Shown here piece by piece: positions 37,255 to 48,413 of a stretch of 64,000 nt of DNA. The position numbers were made by a program, and so were the translations under genes. The notes under the pieces were generated by a model that saw only the letters and a program-made list of their open reading frames with translations, was not told the origin of the DNA and made no database searches. Each line of letters starts with the position of its first letter. Position 1 is the first letter of the stretch. Source of the stretch: Copromyces sp. CBS 386.78 (Eukaryota; Ascomycota; Sordariomycetes; Sordariales; Sordariaceae); the NCBI GenBank assembly GCA_030685235.1, contig MU839257.1:1-64000 (forward strand), read 5' to 3'.

Positions 37255-39438
37255 TTAGTTCTTCGCCTTCGCCTTCCTCTTGACAGAGTTGATCAGACCA
37301 TCGATATCCGCATCGTCAGTCTTGACCTTCTTGTTGCTCTTCTCGCTCTTCACGTTCTTCTCCGTGACACTAGGACCGTCCTTGCGCTTCTTTCTGCCCT
37401 CCTCAAGCAGCTTCTTCATACCCTGAGTACCCTTGAACTTGGGGTTCGAAGGATCGATAGCGAACTCGTGGCTCTCGAAGACGGCCTTGAAACGGGGATC
37501 CTCGACGTCCATGGCGAACTCCTCCTGGAGACCATCTGCGCCCTCGGCACCCTTCTTGCCCTTCTTGCCCTTCTTCTTGCCCTTGACCTTCTCGACCTTG
37601 GCGATCTGCTTCATGTCGAAGTGATCGAGACGGCCGCCGTCACCGTTCTCATCAGCCATGAGCAACTCCAGCTGCGCCTTCTCGGCAGCGTTTGCGGCCT
37701 CCTCGGCTTCCCTCTCAGCCTTCTTCTTGAGCCTTTCCTCCTTGCGGATCGCCGTCTTGGAAGGCGCGACGGGCTCAGCAGTGAAGAAGGGATCGTCGAA
37801 CCCGAGATCTTCGCCTTCGCCTGTGCCTTCGAAAAAGTCGCCTTGCTCTTCCATCTTCTGAGGAGGGGCGTTGGGATCGCGGCCCTCCCTCCTGGCAAGC
37901 ATCTCCTGTCTCTTCCTCTCCTTCCTCTCGCGCTCCTTGCGCTTGTACTTCTCGATCGTCGTCTCTTCCCTCTCCTCCTCTCCCTTCTTGGCGTTGCCGG
38001 ATAGCGCGGGCGTGAAGGTGATCTGCATCTCGCCCACCGGAGCGTCCTTCTTGGACTTTACTACGGGCTCGTCAGCAAGGCCGAGGGCAGCGCGCATTTT
38101 GCGCCTGGCAAGCTCCTTCTTGGATAAAGTCTTCTCCTCTTCTGCTGCTTCTTCGGCAGCGGCGGCCTCCTCGGCCTCGGACTCCTCCTCATCGTCTGAG
38201 CTGTCACTTGCAAGATAGGCGCGCAAGTCGTTCTCGGCAATGTCGTTGCGGCTACCGGTGAACGCCTTCTGGAGGGCTTCTTTCCTTGAGTAATCTTCGG
38301 GGTTCGTATCCCAGGTGAGCTTGACCTTGGAGTGCTGGAGAGCGTCGGTCACGAACTCCACCGGCTTGTACCCCGCAGGGACGCTGTCGCACTCGTCTCT
38401 GGGCTCGTCGTCGAAGGTGACGTCGTCGGGGATGAATCGGAGGTCGAGGAAGTTGGAAGAGGAGAGGTATTCGCTGCCGTCTGTGGCCTCGTAGATCTTG
38501 TGTGCTGTGTTCTTGTCGGAGCAAACCATCACGGCGTAGTAGTAACGTAACCTGTCGAGCTGGTAGGTGCGGAGGGCGTCGCTGTCGAAGTCCTGGTCGT
38601 CTCCCTCCTCGAGGAGCTCCCTCTTGATTGCCTCGTCCGAGTCGGAGTCCTCGGAGTCGCTGTCGGAATCGGAGTCTGAGTCGCTCTTCTTCTTGAAGAT
38701 CTCCTGGGGAGGACCTTCCAGCTCTTCTCTTTGCATCCTCTGCTTGCCGAACTCGCTGGGATAGACAGAAACCTTCTCGATGCGACCACCTGGGGGCACG
38801 AAGCTGTTGAAGAGGGCGAATAGATCGATCGACTTGATATGGTCCCAATCAATGTTGACGACGGCAACTCTGTTTGTGATTTCGCCTTCCTCCACAGCCT
38901 CCTTATCCTTGCGCAAGCGGATACCGGGTCGTGTTTCCGCATCGGCCTCGTCCTCGGCCTCTAGCTGTTCGTCTTCGGAGTCAGGTTCGTCGGAGTCGGA
39001 ATCGTCATCGGAGGAAGAGAAACCGCCACCACGGGCAGGATCGTATGAGTTGGCAGCCTCGAGTTCGCGCTGAACAATATCGTCGTCCTCGACCTCAAAG
39101 TCGCCCTCGTCTTCGGCTTCGGCCTTTTTGTCCTTCGTTTCCTTCTTGGGCTTGTCCTCATTGTTGTCTGTGTCGTCCTCGCTCTCGTCCTCGTACAGGC
39201 GTTCCAGAGCCTTTTTCTTGGTGTCCGTCTTCAGCTTGCGGCCGTACCTGTCGACCTTTGCGACGGCGGTGAAGTCTGCATCTTTGAGGACCTTGGAGAA
39301 ACGCTTGTCGAGCTTGGTCTTCAGGTTCTTTTTCGAGGGCAGCTGGAATCGCGGGTCGGTCTCGAAGCTGGCGAAACGAGCGTCGGTAATCGCAGGGGCG
39401 CTCTGGCGCTTTCCCCTGGGCTTGTTGTCTTTGGGCAT
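37255..39438 (-). CDS. esf1: ESF1 pre-rRNA processing factor
   Basis: A single exon of 727 residues. The N-terminus reads ITDARFASFETDPRFQLP, a hallmark of Esf1. Then follow acidic Glu/Asp/Ser blocks, a central region with VNIDWDHIKSIDLFALFNSF and LRYYYAVMVCSD typical of the Esf1 RNA-binding part, a long Lys/Glu coiled-coil segment, and a C-terminal NUC153-type motif DPRFKAVFESHEFAIDPSNP. The tail is basic. Esf1 acts in the nucleolus in early 18S rRNA maturation and is essential in yeast. Length fits fungal orthologues. The start codon is only about 200 bases from the left end of a Copia insertion, yet the reading frame is intact. Confidence 0.94.
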   Translation of the reverse strand: MPKDNKPRGKRQSAPAITDARFASFETDPRFQLPSKKNLKTKLDKRFSKVLKDADFTAVAKVDRYGRKLKTDTKKKALERLYEDESEDDTDNNEDKPKKETKDKKAEAEDEGDFEVEDDDIVQRELEAANSYDPARGGGFSSSDDDSDSDEPDSEDEQLEAEDEADAETRPGIRLRKDKEAVEEGEITNRVAVVNIDWDHIKSIDLFALFNSFVPPGGRIEKVSVYPSEFGKQRMQREELEGPPQEIFKKKSDSDSDSDSDSEDSDSDEAIKRELLEEGDDQDFDSDALRTYQLDRLRYYYAVMVCSDKNTAHKIYEATDGSEYLSSSNFLDLRFIPDDVTFDDEPRDECDSVPAGYKPVEFVTDALQHSKVKLTWDTNPEDYSRKEALQKAFTGSRNDIAENDLRAYLASDSSDDEEESEAEEAAAAEEAAEEEKTLSKKELARRKMRAALGLADEPVVKSKKDAPVGEMQITFTPALSGNAKKGEEEREETTIEKYKRKERERKERKRQEMLARREGRDPNAPPQKMEEQGDFFEGTGEGEDLGFDDPFFTAEPVAPSKTAIRKEERLKKKAEREAEEAANAAEKAQLELLMADENGDGGRLDHFDMKQIAKVEKVKGKKKGKKGKKGAEGADGLQEEFAMDVEDPRFKAVFESHEFAIDPSNPKFKGTQGMKKLLEEGRKKRKDGPSVTEKNVKSEKSNKKVKTDDADIDGLINSVKRKAKAKN

Positions 39439-39637
39439 GGCGAATGTGGAGTTTGATGTTTGATGCGATCCAAAATCAGAGGATCCGGCGGTAGCATGTG
39501 CACAGCATGCAGAAGGTCCGAGAAAATTTTAGTGGAGCATTTTTTCCCATTCTGCCAAAGGCGGTCTGCAGGCAAATGTCAACATCCAGTCAGTGCCCCA
39601 CCGGAAACGCCAAGCCTCCCGTCGAGCTAAAGCAGAT

Positions 39638-39642
39638 CAATC
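39638..39642. repeat. Target-site duplication of the Copia element (left)
   Basis: CAATC directly before the 5' LTR, matched by CAATC at 45,267-45,271 directly after the 3' LTR. A 5-bp duplication is usual for Copia integration. Confidence 0.85.
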
Positions 39643-39933
39643 TGTCAGACGGCAGGGGATATGCACGTGCCCAGTCACGGGATTGAGCAGATCAGTGCGG
39701 GATTTATACTAGTCTCAGTCAGACTCAGCTGGGCCTCCGAAACCCCACTCGCGAGGAGGGGAGACCCACATTTTATGTGGGGCGGGTCCGCTGAAGGGAG
39801 TCGACGGGGGTCAATGTGATAGAGACTAGATTTATACCAGATGCCAGATATCGAACCAAGTGCAGATTAGCACAATAGAATACATATAATATAGCTACGT
39901 TGAACCCCCTACTTTCAGACCCATATTATTACA
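39643..39933 (+). repeat. 5' LTR of Copia element, interrupted by a MITE
   Basis: Begins TGTCAGACGG and ends with TTACA. Without the 121-bp insertion and its 7-bp target repeat it is about 163 bp, matching the 168-bp 3' LTR. The left half is nearly unmutated and the right half carries C-to-T/G-to-A changes. Confidence 0.88.
39709..39829. mobile_element. 121-bp MITE-like insertion in the 5' LTR
   Basis: The 3' LTR reads straight through GATTTATACCAG, whereas the 5' LTR has 121 extra bases at this point flanked by ATTTATA on both sides (39,702-39,708 and 39,830-39,836). The insert ends in perfect 8-bp inverted repeats, CTAGTCTC and GAGACTAG, with weaker pairing inside. It is GC-rich and contains a 7-bp hairpin, CCCACAT with ATGTGGG. 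No coding capacity. It arrived after the Copia element, since the other LTR lacks it. Confidence 0.85.
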
Positions 39934-42900
39934 ATTAAGAGTCTTATTAATTCAATCGTTTAAAGCTATCACCAGCGATTTAATAACCCGAAAACCGAAA
40001 TAATAATATCTTTTATAACTAAATTTAATAATAGCATTATATTTAACGCACCTAAGAATTAGCCCGCGTAAGAAAATACCTTTATTTCCTAGGCCTAAAA
40101 TTTCGGCCTCTAGAAGTATATTAATCTAATAAACCGAATATCCTAGCTTATTAACCTAGAAGAACTTAATATTGTTAATTATTAAAGTATACCCCCCGAA
40201 GGGGAGACCCCCGCCGAATATAGAACCCGGGAACGAAAACTTTCTAACGCAATACGGATCTACAGCTTCTTTTATAAATATAATTATTATAATTATATAA
40301 CCGAAAAATAGGATTGGCGTATTAAAATTAAGGCCCTTTCGGACTTAGGCATTAAAAAAACTACGTTAAATCGATAAATAATTAAAACCGTTAGAAATTA
40401 ATACCGCGAAATTAACCTTATTTAATATATTAAATTATATAAATAGTATAACAACTTCTTTAAATCCGCTTCCTTTAATAACCGTAAAACTAAGAAATTC
40501 GCTAAGGCTACCTTTCTTAACCTTTTTAAACCCCTTACAAAAGGAAATTATAACTAATTTAATTAAACCTTTTAATAAAAATCGATTATAGCCTTCTATA
40601 TTATTCGACAAATCCCTAGCGTTAACGAACCCGACTTCTAATTTCCAAAGTTCTATAATATAATTAAATCTTTTCCCTACAATAATTAGGTAGAAATTTA
40701 CTAATTTTAGTATAATAAAAAGATCGAAGAAGATCCTAATTTCTAAATCTCCTTCCGAACCGTAGTTAAGGACTTTTGTAAAGTAATAATAATGAACGCT
40801 ACCTAAGGAAAAGGTCGCGCCCTTCCGTTTAAAAATATAATATTCGCAATTATATTAAATAATAAACCCGCTAAGGAGAACGTTCTTAATAATAATAAAT
40901 AATTTAGCTTAAGGGTAGAAGGATAAAGAAAAGCTATAAAGATAACCGGTAAGAAATCCGCTCTTAAAAAGAATATTAATAAAAATAAGCGCACTTCTTC
41001 TTTGTCCTTACCTTCGTTAAAGAAACCCCAACTACCGTATAAATTTTATAAGTTTTACGGCTATAAATTAGAATAATATTATTATATAAAGCTATAGACA
41101 ACTTTTAATAGTTAGGTCGAATCCCCTACTATTTGGAAACGGGTAGAAGTAAATTTAAAGAAGGATAAATACTTTAAGGAGGCCGTTAATTACTTTAAAT
41201 AAACGAACGAAAATAATAAGAATTAATTCGGTCGCCGAATTAGTAAAAGCAATTTTTTAATACCTATTACAGATTACCGTAGTACCGTATACCTACTAAG
41301 AAATTTAGCAATCCTCAATTTAGGTATAATAATCTATATCTTTAATAAAATTAATTAATTCGACGACTTAAATCCTATAAACTCTAGTAATTATATATAG
41401 GCTAAGGATAAACGTATACTTATTGAAGGATACGGCAATATTATACTAATAATCTAAAACGATAAAAAAGGTCGCAATTTATATTTTACTAATATTACGT
41501 TAATATTAAATATAATTTATAACTTCGTTTCCTTAAAAAAATTCGAAGAAGAGTAAATCTTCTAAAACTATAAAAATAATTGCTTACGTTCTAGCCTTAT
41601 AAATTCCTTAATTTATAATATCTATTTTTATTATAATTAATTTATATTAAAATATATTCCCCTATAAAATAATAGCTTTAACGAATCCTCTTTTACCGTA
41701 TAATATTCTAATTATTTTAAACGGAAGCCCCGAGAAGGAAATCTTCTCCGTTAATATTTTCAATTTAACTACCCTAGCCCTAATACCTTCGCCAAATTTA
41801 CCGAACAAATATATAATATTCAATTAAAAAGATTAAATTTAATCTATTACAATTTATACGTAAAAGTTAAATTAAAGCGCTAAATACGTAAGGAAGTTCG
41901 GGATTACTTCGAAGAACCTAAATTATATTTTACTATCCACTTCTTTTTATATAAGAAAGTAAAATTCGGTAGTATAAAATATTCGAATTTAATAGTAATT
42001 ATAAATTAATAATCTAAATTTATTTAAATATATTACTTAAGCAACCGAAAAGCGGATTCTATTATCGCCTATTTAGAATCCCTATTTATAAATTTATAAA
42101 TAAAATACCAAATAATACTTCGTATTATCGAATATAATAACAAAATAACGAACAATAAGAAAATCACCGCTTGGTTTTCTAATAAAGGAATTAATATCGA
42201 ACCTTTAACGTTTTATACGCAAATTTAAAACGGTGGTATAAAGTATTTAAAGGGTATAATTAAAATTAAAGCGGTAATAATACGTTCGAGTACGAATTTG
42301 CCTTATAAATTATAATTAGAAATTATTAAAGCAATTATATATTTATACAACCTAATTCCTAAAGTTAAATATTATTAAAAATCTCCTAAAGAGAAATTTA
42401 AAACGTTTTATTAATTCAAAAATAATATTATTCTACTAGTAAATCTATCCCTAATTATTGTACACTTTAAAATCTATAATTGTAAAGCCTTCGCCCTCTT
42501 TACAAAAATAATAAAAGAGTAGAATAAAATTATAAAATTTAAAGACCGTATATAAATTAAGTATTTAGTAGGGTACTAATTAATTAATATCTACCGGATC
42601 TAGAACCTATATACGAATATTATTATTATTATATAAAACGTTATATTTAACGAAGACGAGGTATTTTCTAATAACGTTAAAGAAATTTATAATACCCTTA
42701 ATATTTCCCTTAAAGAATTAACTATATAATTAAGAAATTTCTACTAAGTAAATACTATATAAATAGATCTCTTCTAATTTAATATTATTAAAGAAAGAAT
42801 TCCTAGCCCTATTACCTAAAGTTTTCTAGACAAATCGAATATACTAGGGGAAAAAGAGGAATTTAGGATACGAAATCTATAAATAGGTTTAGAAAATCCG

Positions 42901-45098
42901 TAAGGGTTTCTAGAAGAACCCCCGTTAATACTACTAATATAAAGGTCGTTAAATTTCTAAAATATAATCTTAAATTTAAAGAATAAGGAAGAAGGGTATT
43001 TACTAACTCTTTTTAAAAGCCTAACTATATTTTTAGTAACCGACCTCTTTTAATTTAATAAAAATTTATAATTAATTATAAATTAATACTTTATATAGGC
43101 CGTATTTTTTATATCCGTATAGGAGAGTAGACTAATAGGTATTTAAGGAGATAAAGTCGTAGACTAAACCTTCTTAGAAGAAATAAGAGAGAAGGGGATC
43201 GAAATCGACCCCGGCTATAACTTTAAATTGAAAATAATAAAGGAATTTATATATTGTTATAAAATAAAAAATATATTAAAAACCCTTTATCGGTCTAATT
43301 TTCTACTTCTTCCTAATAACTATAGATAATTCAACTCTTATCCCTTTAAAAAACTCTTTAAGGAAGTAGAAAAGGAATACCTAAATAAATATAGGGATTT
43401 TAAATCTTAAAAATAGGTTAGCGCCGAAGAATTTAAAAATAATAAAATATTCGGTTCGATATAGGTATATATTTACAAATTTAATTAAAATGGCCGTTTC
43501 CTCAAGTATAAAGTATATTTAAAGATAGCGTACGAAAAACGTACGTAACGACTCTAATAATTAAATCGTTCTATATCTTAATAGTAATAGCAGTTTACTT
43601 TAACTTCGATTTAACTTAATACAATATAAAGAATATATTTATAAACGTACTATTTAATAAACTAATATATATAAGACTTCCCCTTAATTATATAAGGAAA
43701 GGCTAGGTATTCCGGCTACTACGGGCGCTATATAATCTATAGAAATCTCCTCTCTTCTAATAATAAAAATTTTTTAGAATTCTAATTACTATAAATATAA
43801 ATCCTCTCCTTATAGAATTTAATATTTTCGTTAAAAATAATATTTTCTTATTCTTTTACGTTAATAATATTATTATTACTTATAAATATAGGGATTAAAA
43901 GATTACTACTATTAAAGGGGTAATAATTACTATAGAGAAGAAATATTAATTAACCGGCGGAAATCCGCTAAAATAATTTTTAAGTATCGAAATTATTCGA
44001 AATTGCGAAAAAAAGCTAATTTAGTTCTCTTAATGTAAATATATTTAAAAAATCGCCGATAAAGTAAAATAAACTAAGAAGCTATATATAACCCTAATAA
44101 CTAAGGAGGAATTATTCCCCTATTAAAATAACGCTATACTATACAAGATTGTTACGTATTAAGTAAAAATCGGCTCTATCCTCTATATCGCCGTTACGTT
44201 ACAATTAAACATCGCTTTTTTAATCTTTAAATTCGCTCAATTCAATTCTAATTCTAATTTTACTCATTACATAGTAATAGATTGAATAATCTTCTATTTT
44301 CTTATAACCTAAAATTTCGCCCTTTAATTAAATAATAAAGACCGCTAAAACTTTTATATTATAATTAACTCCTTATTTGTAAATAACTCCTTTAATTATA
44401 AGAATTTATAAGCATTTATAATATAATTATTAGGCGGTACTATCGATTAGCGTACTAATAAATAAAATACTATTACGACTTTATTAATAGAAGTTGAACT
44501 ATTATTTTTAAATTAAAGTATTAAGGAGGCAATTTACGCCCGCCGCCTATTTAACGAATTTACGCTAAGTTTCCTAAATTAAAAAAGGACCCCTATAGAA
44601 TATAATAATAAATAAACAATCTACTTTATTATAAAAGAAGGAATATAATTCGTTATAAAATTTAAATACGTAAATATTTATAAATATTAATGAAAATAAA
44701 TATAAGAGAAGAAATTAATTAATATAATATATATATTAATTAAAGAGTAAATTATTAATAGGCTTACGAAGAGCCTCCCTCCCGTAATTTATTTAATTTT
44801 ACTAGAATAATTAGGATTCGTAGAGTTATAGCGGCCACCGATTTAATTACAGGAGTTTAGTAACGGAAATATCATTATAGGGCGCCCTAAGGGTATAGAA
44901 GACTCTGGTAAAGAGGATACGGGCAACGAAACGGCGAGTATATTTATTGATAGCTCTTATAAGTAACAGTTTGAAAGTTACTATAACAAAAGGAAATAAT
45001 TGGGGATCACATTTAGGAATAGTATTATTTCTATTTGGAAGGATTTTAAGGTATTGTTAAATAGATTTAGTATAGTTTATGCGCCAGATTTAAAGGGG

Positions 45099-45266
45099 TG
45101 TATTAGACGGTAAGGGATATGTACGTGCCCAGTCACGGGATTGAGGAGCAAATTAGTGCGGGATTTATACCAGATGCCAGATATCGAGCCAGGTGCAGAT
45201 TAGCACAACAGAACACATACAATACAGCCACGTTGAACCCCCTACTTTCAGACCCATATTATCACA
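45099..45266 (+). repeat. 3' LTR of Copia element
   Basis: 168 bp, TGTATTAG at the start and TATCACA at the end. The left half shows RIP-type changes relative to the 5' LTR (CAG to TAG, GCACG to GTACG); the right half keeps the unmutated bases. Confidence 0.88.
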
Positions 45267-45271
45267 CAATC

Positions 45272-45666
45272 CACTTCCCCGCATTGGTGGCATGCAGCTA
45301 AAGACCCGCCAAAACTCCGCTAAAGTCCACTGACGTCCACTGCGACGACACTGCATGTTCAACCTCGAAAACTCCAAAACGCCGTCATCTAGAAATCGAC
45401 AATGTCCTCATCCACCAAAGTCCTCAAACCCGGGTATCAATTTGTCACCCAACGTAACCAAGTCGTCCTTCAACAATCCTTTCCTCCCATGGCTGATTCG
45501 ATATCACATCCGACTGGCCATTCAGCTCCGTCCGTTGTCGCCGGTCTTCGAGTCTGTCACATTTCCTTCATCAGCACAATGAACACCTTTTTGAGGCTCC
45601 GGCTCTCGGGAAAGTGGGTTCCCGTACCTGAACACCGACGGAAGATACTTGATACTCTTCTGTTCT
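45272..45666. other. Unique flank of the Copia element, no gene called
   Basis: Contains an ATG at 45,402 opening a 100-codon plus-strand frame of ordinary composition, but no domain, intron partner or conserved motif supports it. Confidence 0.4.
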
Positions 45667-45816
45667 TCAGCTATTCCAGTGCCACGTCATTGCGCCCAGC
45701 GTGAGGACCCCAACGAGCATCAAGAGCGCCACGAGCATCGCGCCAGCCTTGTTCTCTGCCTTGACATCTTCGTCTTGGTCCGAGGGGATGAGTCGTGAGT
45801 AGCTGTCCAGATTCAT
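45667..45816 (-). CDS. Possible small single-pass membrane protein
   Basis: A 49-codon frame from an ATG at 45,816. It starts with about 25 polar, mostly acidic residues (SDQDEDVKAENKAG) followed by an uninterrupted hydrophobic helix of about 20 residues rich in Leu, Val, Met and Ala, ending shortly after in WHWNS. The order, cytosolic acidic head and tail-anchor-like helix, is plausible for a small membrane protein. The open frame extends further upstream, but that part looks non-coding. No family recognised. It could be chance. Confidence 0.35.
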   Translation of the reverse strand: MNLDSYSRLIPSDQDEDVKAENKAGAMLVALLMLVGVLTLGAMTWHWNS

Positions 45817-47112
45817 AGTTGATATATATGGTGGATCAGGCCAATAGTGCCACGTTATAAGATGAATTGTTAACGATGTGTATTCGACGTGCGATTCTAT
45901 GAGATGAAACCAACTGGTTAAAAGACTGAAGATTGCATGGCGAGTATTAAAAGTTGAAGAGCGTCTCACCAGACTTATAATTGTTCTCGGGTCCCTACCC
46001 GAGGAAGAATGCGCCGCTATTCGTTATTTCACCCCCATTCCACGACTTCCGGACTGAGTCAGCTGCTCTTTGTTTGCGCTGAACCAGGAAAGAGATCCTT
46101 GATGGTGGTCAGGCGGGGTTACCCAAGCGAGAGTCAACAAGGCGTAAGGCGTCAAATTGGCGTGGAAGGACTCCCGACAGCCTGGGAAATTCCATCCGTG
46201 GAACTGAGCTCCGGTCTACCGTTTTCGGTGTCGCCTACTCCGAGTATATGCCTTGTCAACTCAACCCGGAATGCGCTCGATTATATGTCGATGATTATCT
46301 TGGCATTTCACAAGCGAAGCCCACATACATACATCCCTCCATCACACGAGACACCCGCACGCCTCACTCCGTCAACCGAGTGGACCACGGAGTCCGGAGT
46401 TGGGTGTTTGTACCTCCCTGGCCGGCTGTTTGTGACGCGGCATTGACTCCAAACATCGACGATATCCGAGACCTGTGCCAATTACATTACCGGCCCTGCC
46501 AATGTTGCCCCCCTCCCGGCCGACTTCCCGTGCGCGGCTATACCCGAGAGTCATCACGTACATTACATACATAGGCTCGGATACAGGAGCCGGCAGACGA
46601 CGGTTGAAGTTCTTCCGTTTACGCTGAAAGTACTATCTCACCCCTTCGTACATCAAAAGCCCTGCCATTACGCGGCCGACAGATCAACGACTTATACCCA
46701 GGTCTGAACATGCCCTTTACACCGTTTGCCTACAAACAACGAAAGCGGCCATCTCTCCCTACGTTCTGCAGGCTTCTCAGGTTTCCGTTCATGATGTTAT
46801 CGATTTTGCTCACGGAAAGCAAGGGGGATCTTTGACGTTCTAGTAAACAATGTCGTCTTGTGAAGGCCATCAGTCGAATGCTTTACCAGAAAGGGATCTT
46901 GCTGAAAGCTTCTAGCTGCATCGTGCACCTGTACAGGAAGATACCTAGTGGTGTCACGAAAATTGGCTTTCTATAAATCCACGCAGGGCTTAAGTGTCCA
47001 GGCGTCAGGTCAAGACGAACACCAACACTCATCTCAAAGTCACGGGTTCATCCTGCATTTTTGAAGCACGAAGAGCTTACCACACTAAACACTGCACAAA
47101 ACTCTTTTCAAT
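45817..47112. other. Intergenic, no gene seen
   Basis: 1.3 kb before the paralogue cluster. Several frames of about 100-145 codons overlap each other without domains or good starts. Nothing resembling the cluster domain was found here. Confidence 0.45.
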
Positions 47113-47552
47113 ATGGTACACTGCGAAGACCTTCCCCCCCTTTCCTGCCTGTGCCAGAGCTGACCATGCCCTCAAGATTCCCTTGATTCCTGTCGTTGCG
47201 GGTCTAACTGCTGTCGTTGCACCCGCGATAGTTACCGCACCCATTCTTGCCGCACTGGGCTTTGGTGCCGCTGGTCCCGTTGCTGGTTAGTGCCACCTAC
47301 ACATGAAGTGCATTAATGCTGTTCTGATTGGAGATCAAGTGCTGATATAAACCAGGGACTGCCGCAGCCGTAGCTCAGGGCGTACTTGGCAATGTTGTCG
47401 CTGGCAGTCCGTTTGCGATCGCGCAGAGTGCTGCAATGGGCGGATATGGTGCCGCGATTATCAACGGAGTTGTCCAAGGAGCCGGATTGCTTGTTGCTGG
47501 GGCTTCCAGTGCCAAGTGCCTGATCTCGGGTTGCGGAGAAGACAAGAAGTGA
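47113..47552 (+). CDS. Ifi-6-16 (IFI6/ISG12-like) small membrane protein, copy 1
   Basis: The domain is clear; the start is not. Tentative exons 47113-47115, 47177-47285 and 47356-47552 give 102 residues. Under this model the first exon is only the ATG, followed by a 61-base intron with a weak donor (GTACAC) and an AAG acceptor. The next exon encodes a Val/Ala/Pro helix ending in LGFGAAGPVAG. After a phase-1 intron in the Gly codon comes GNVVAGSPFAIAQSAAMGGYG, then a second hydrophobic helix and a CLISGCGEDKK tail. This Gly-rich two-helix layout is that of vertebrate IFI6 and IFI27/ISG12. Probably an organelle-membrane protein; function inferred only. Confidence 0.62.
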
Positions 47553-48157
47553 GGAGGAGAAACACACCATCAGATGAGTGTTGAGCTGCTTAACATGCTG
47601 GCCCAGAAGTAATTCACATGCAATCATCGCTGTCCTTCTCTGTTACACCCCTTGTCCGCCTTTCCCCGTTACCAATTGTCTGATACGTATTTCTCGCGGG
47701 AAGTATGGTTCTGGAGCGGGTGTGGTGTTGAATACAGAAAGCATCCATGATTCCAATTTCATCATCTGCTTCGTCATCTTCATCAGCTACTTCCCGTAGA
47801 AATGCTTTTCTTTCATCCGGGGAGCTGCATCCGGTTCCGTACTGGATCATGACGTTTGGTCGTTGCATCGACGGCTTTCGTCGTTTGCGTAATACACCAT
47901 GATGACGAAATCAGGCCTACAGAAGCCTCTTGGTAATTATATCAGCTCAAGGTGATGGCGATTTCTCATTTCTCCATCAAATCTGCAACAATCTCTTCTC
48001 TCCACCTCCACCTCCAAAACATACTCCTCACTCAATTTTCTCACAGGTGACCAAAACCTCGAAGGTTCGTACGACTTGACATGAAGTTCAGATGACTGTG
48101 ACAGATCAAGGCCGATGCTGACATTTTCCGTTCAGCAATCCTCGAAGCCTCTCCAAG
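47553..48157. other. Intergenic leader region
   Basis: Includes a CT-rich stretch at 47,970-48,050 ending in TTCTCACAG, resembling a 5' leader or intron end upstream of copy 2. No additional frame could be joined confidently. Confidence 0.4.
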
Positions 48158-48413
48158 ATGATGAGCATTATTCTATCCATCCTCGGATGGGCTGCCGCTG
48201 GGGTCAGGGCCGGTGAGTGCTAGGACCCCTTCGTGAGGTCGTGAGAATCAAGTGTTTGCTGACGTTCTCACGCCGCTAACTACAGGATCTATCGCGGCCT
48301 TCCTTCACTCTTTGATCGGCAATGTTGTCTCTGGTAGCTGGTTTGCCATCCTTCAAAGTCTGGGAGCAACAGGTGCTGGGTTGCCCGCACTTTTGGCAAG
48401 GATGCTGGCATGA
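48158..48413 (+). CDS. Ifi-6-16-like short protein, copy 2 (truncated first helix)
   Basis: Exons 48158-48212 and 48286-48413, 60 residues, with a GT-AG intron in phase 1 at a Gly codon exactly as in its neighbours. Exon 1 encodes only a short hydrophobic start (MMSIILSILGWAAAGVRAG) in place of the usual full first helix. Exon 2 encodes SLIGNVVSGSWFAILQSLGATGAG and stops soon after, so the second helix is also short. The signature GNVxxGSWFA is kept. It may be a minimal functional member or a decaying one; a non-coding upstream exon is possible. The second ATG, three bases on, is an equal start. Confidence 0.6.

Larger units (their letters stand above)
39643..45266 (+). mobile_element. RIP-mutated Ty1/Copia LTR retrotransposon
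   Basis: A complete element with two LTRs, a CAATC target duplication and a 5.2-kb AT-rich interior on the plus strand. Readable remains in Copia order are: a mutated zinc knuckle near 41,040-41,085 (KFYKFYGYKLE, Cys and His to Tyr), a protease/pre-integrase stretch near 41,400-41,530 (EGYGNI then NFVSLKKFEE), GYLVGY after integrase near 42,560, FNEDEV near 42,650, and RT with YVDD changed to YVNN at 43,857-43,868. A purine run AAAGGGG sits directly before the 3' LTR. Stops throughout make it inactive. It inserted about 200 bp upstream of ESF1. Confidence 0.92.

Noticed and set aside
37468..38848. Several long plus- and minus-strand frames of up to 198 codons
   Set aside because: Shadows of the Lys/Glu-rich ESF1 coding region.
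46009..46446. 145-codon plus-strand frame upstream of the cluster
   Set aside because: Overlaps other frames and has no domain or splice support.
47116..47158. A 42-base first intron for copy 1 ending at GTGCCAG
   Set aside because: It gives ATG AGC TGA, an immediate stop; the 61-base alternative keeps the frame.
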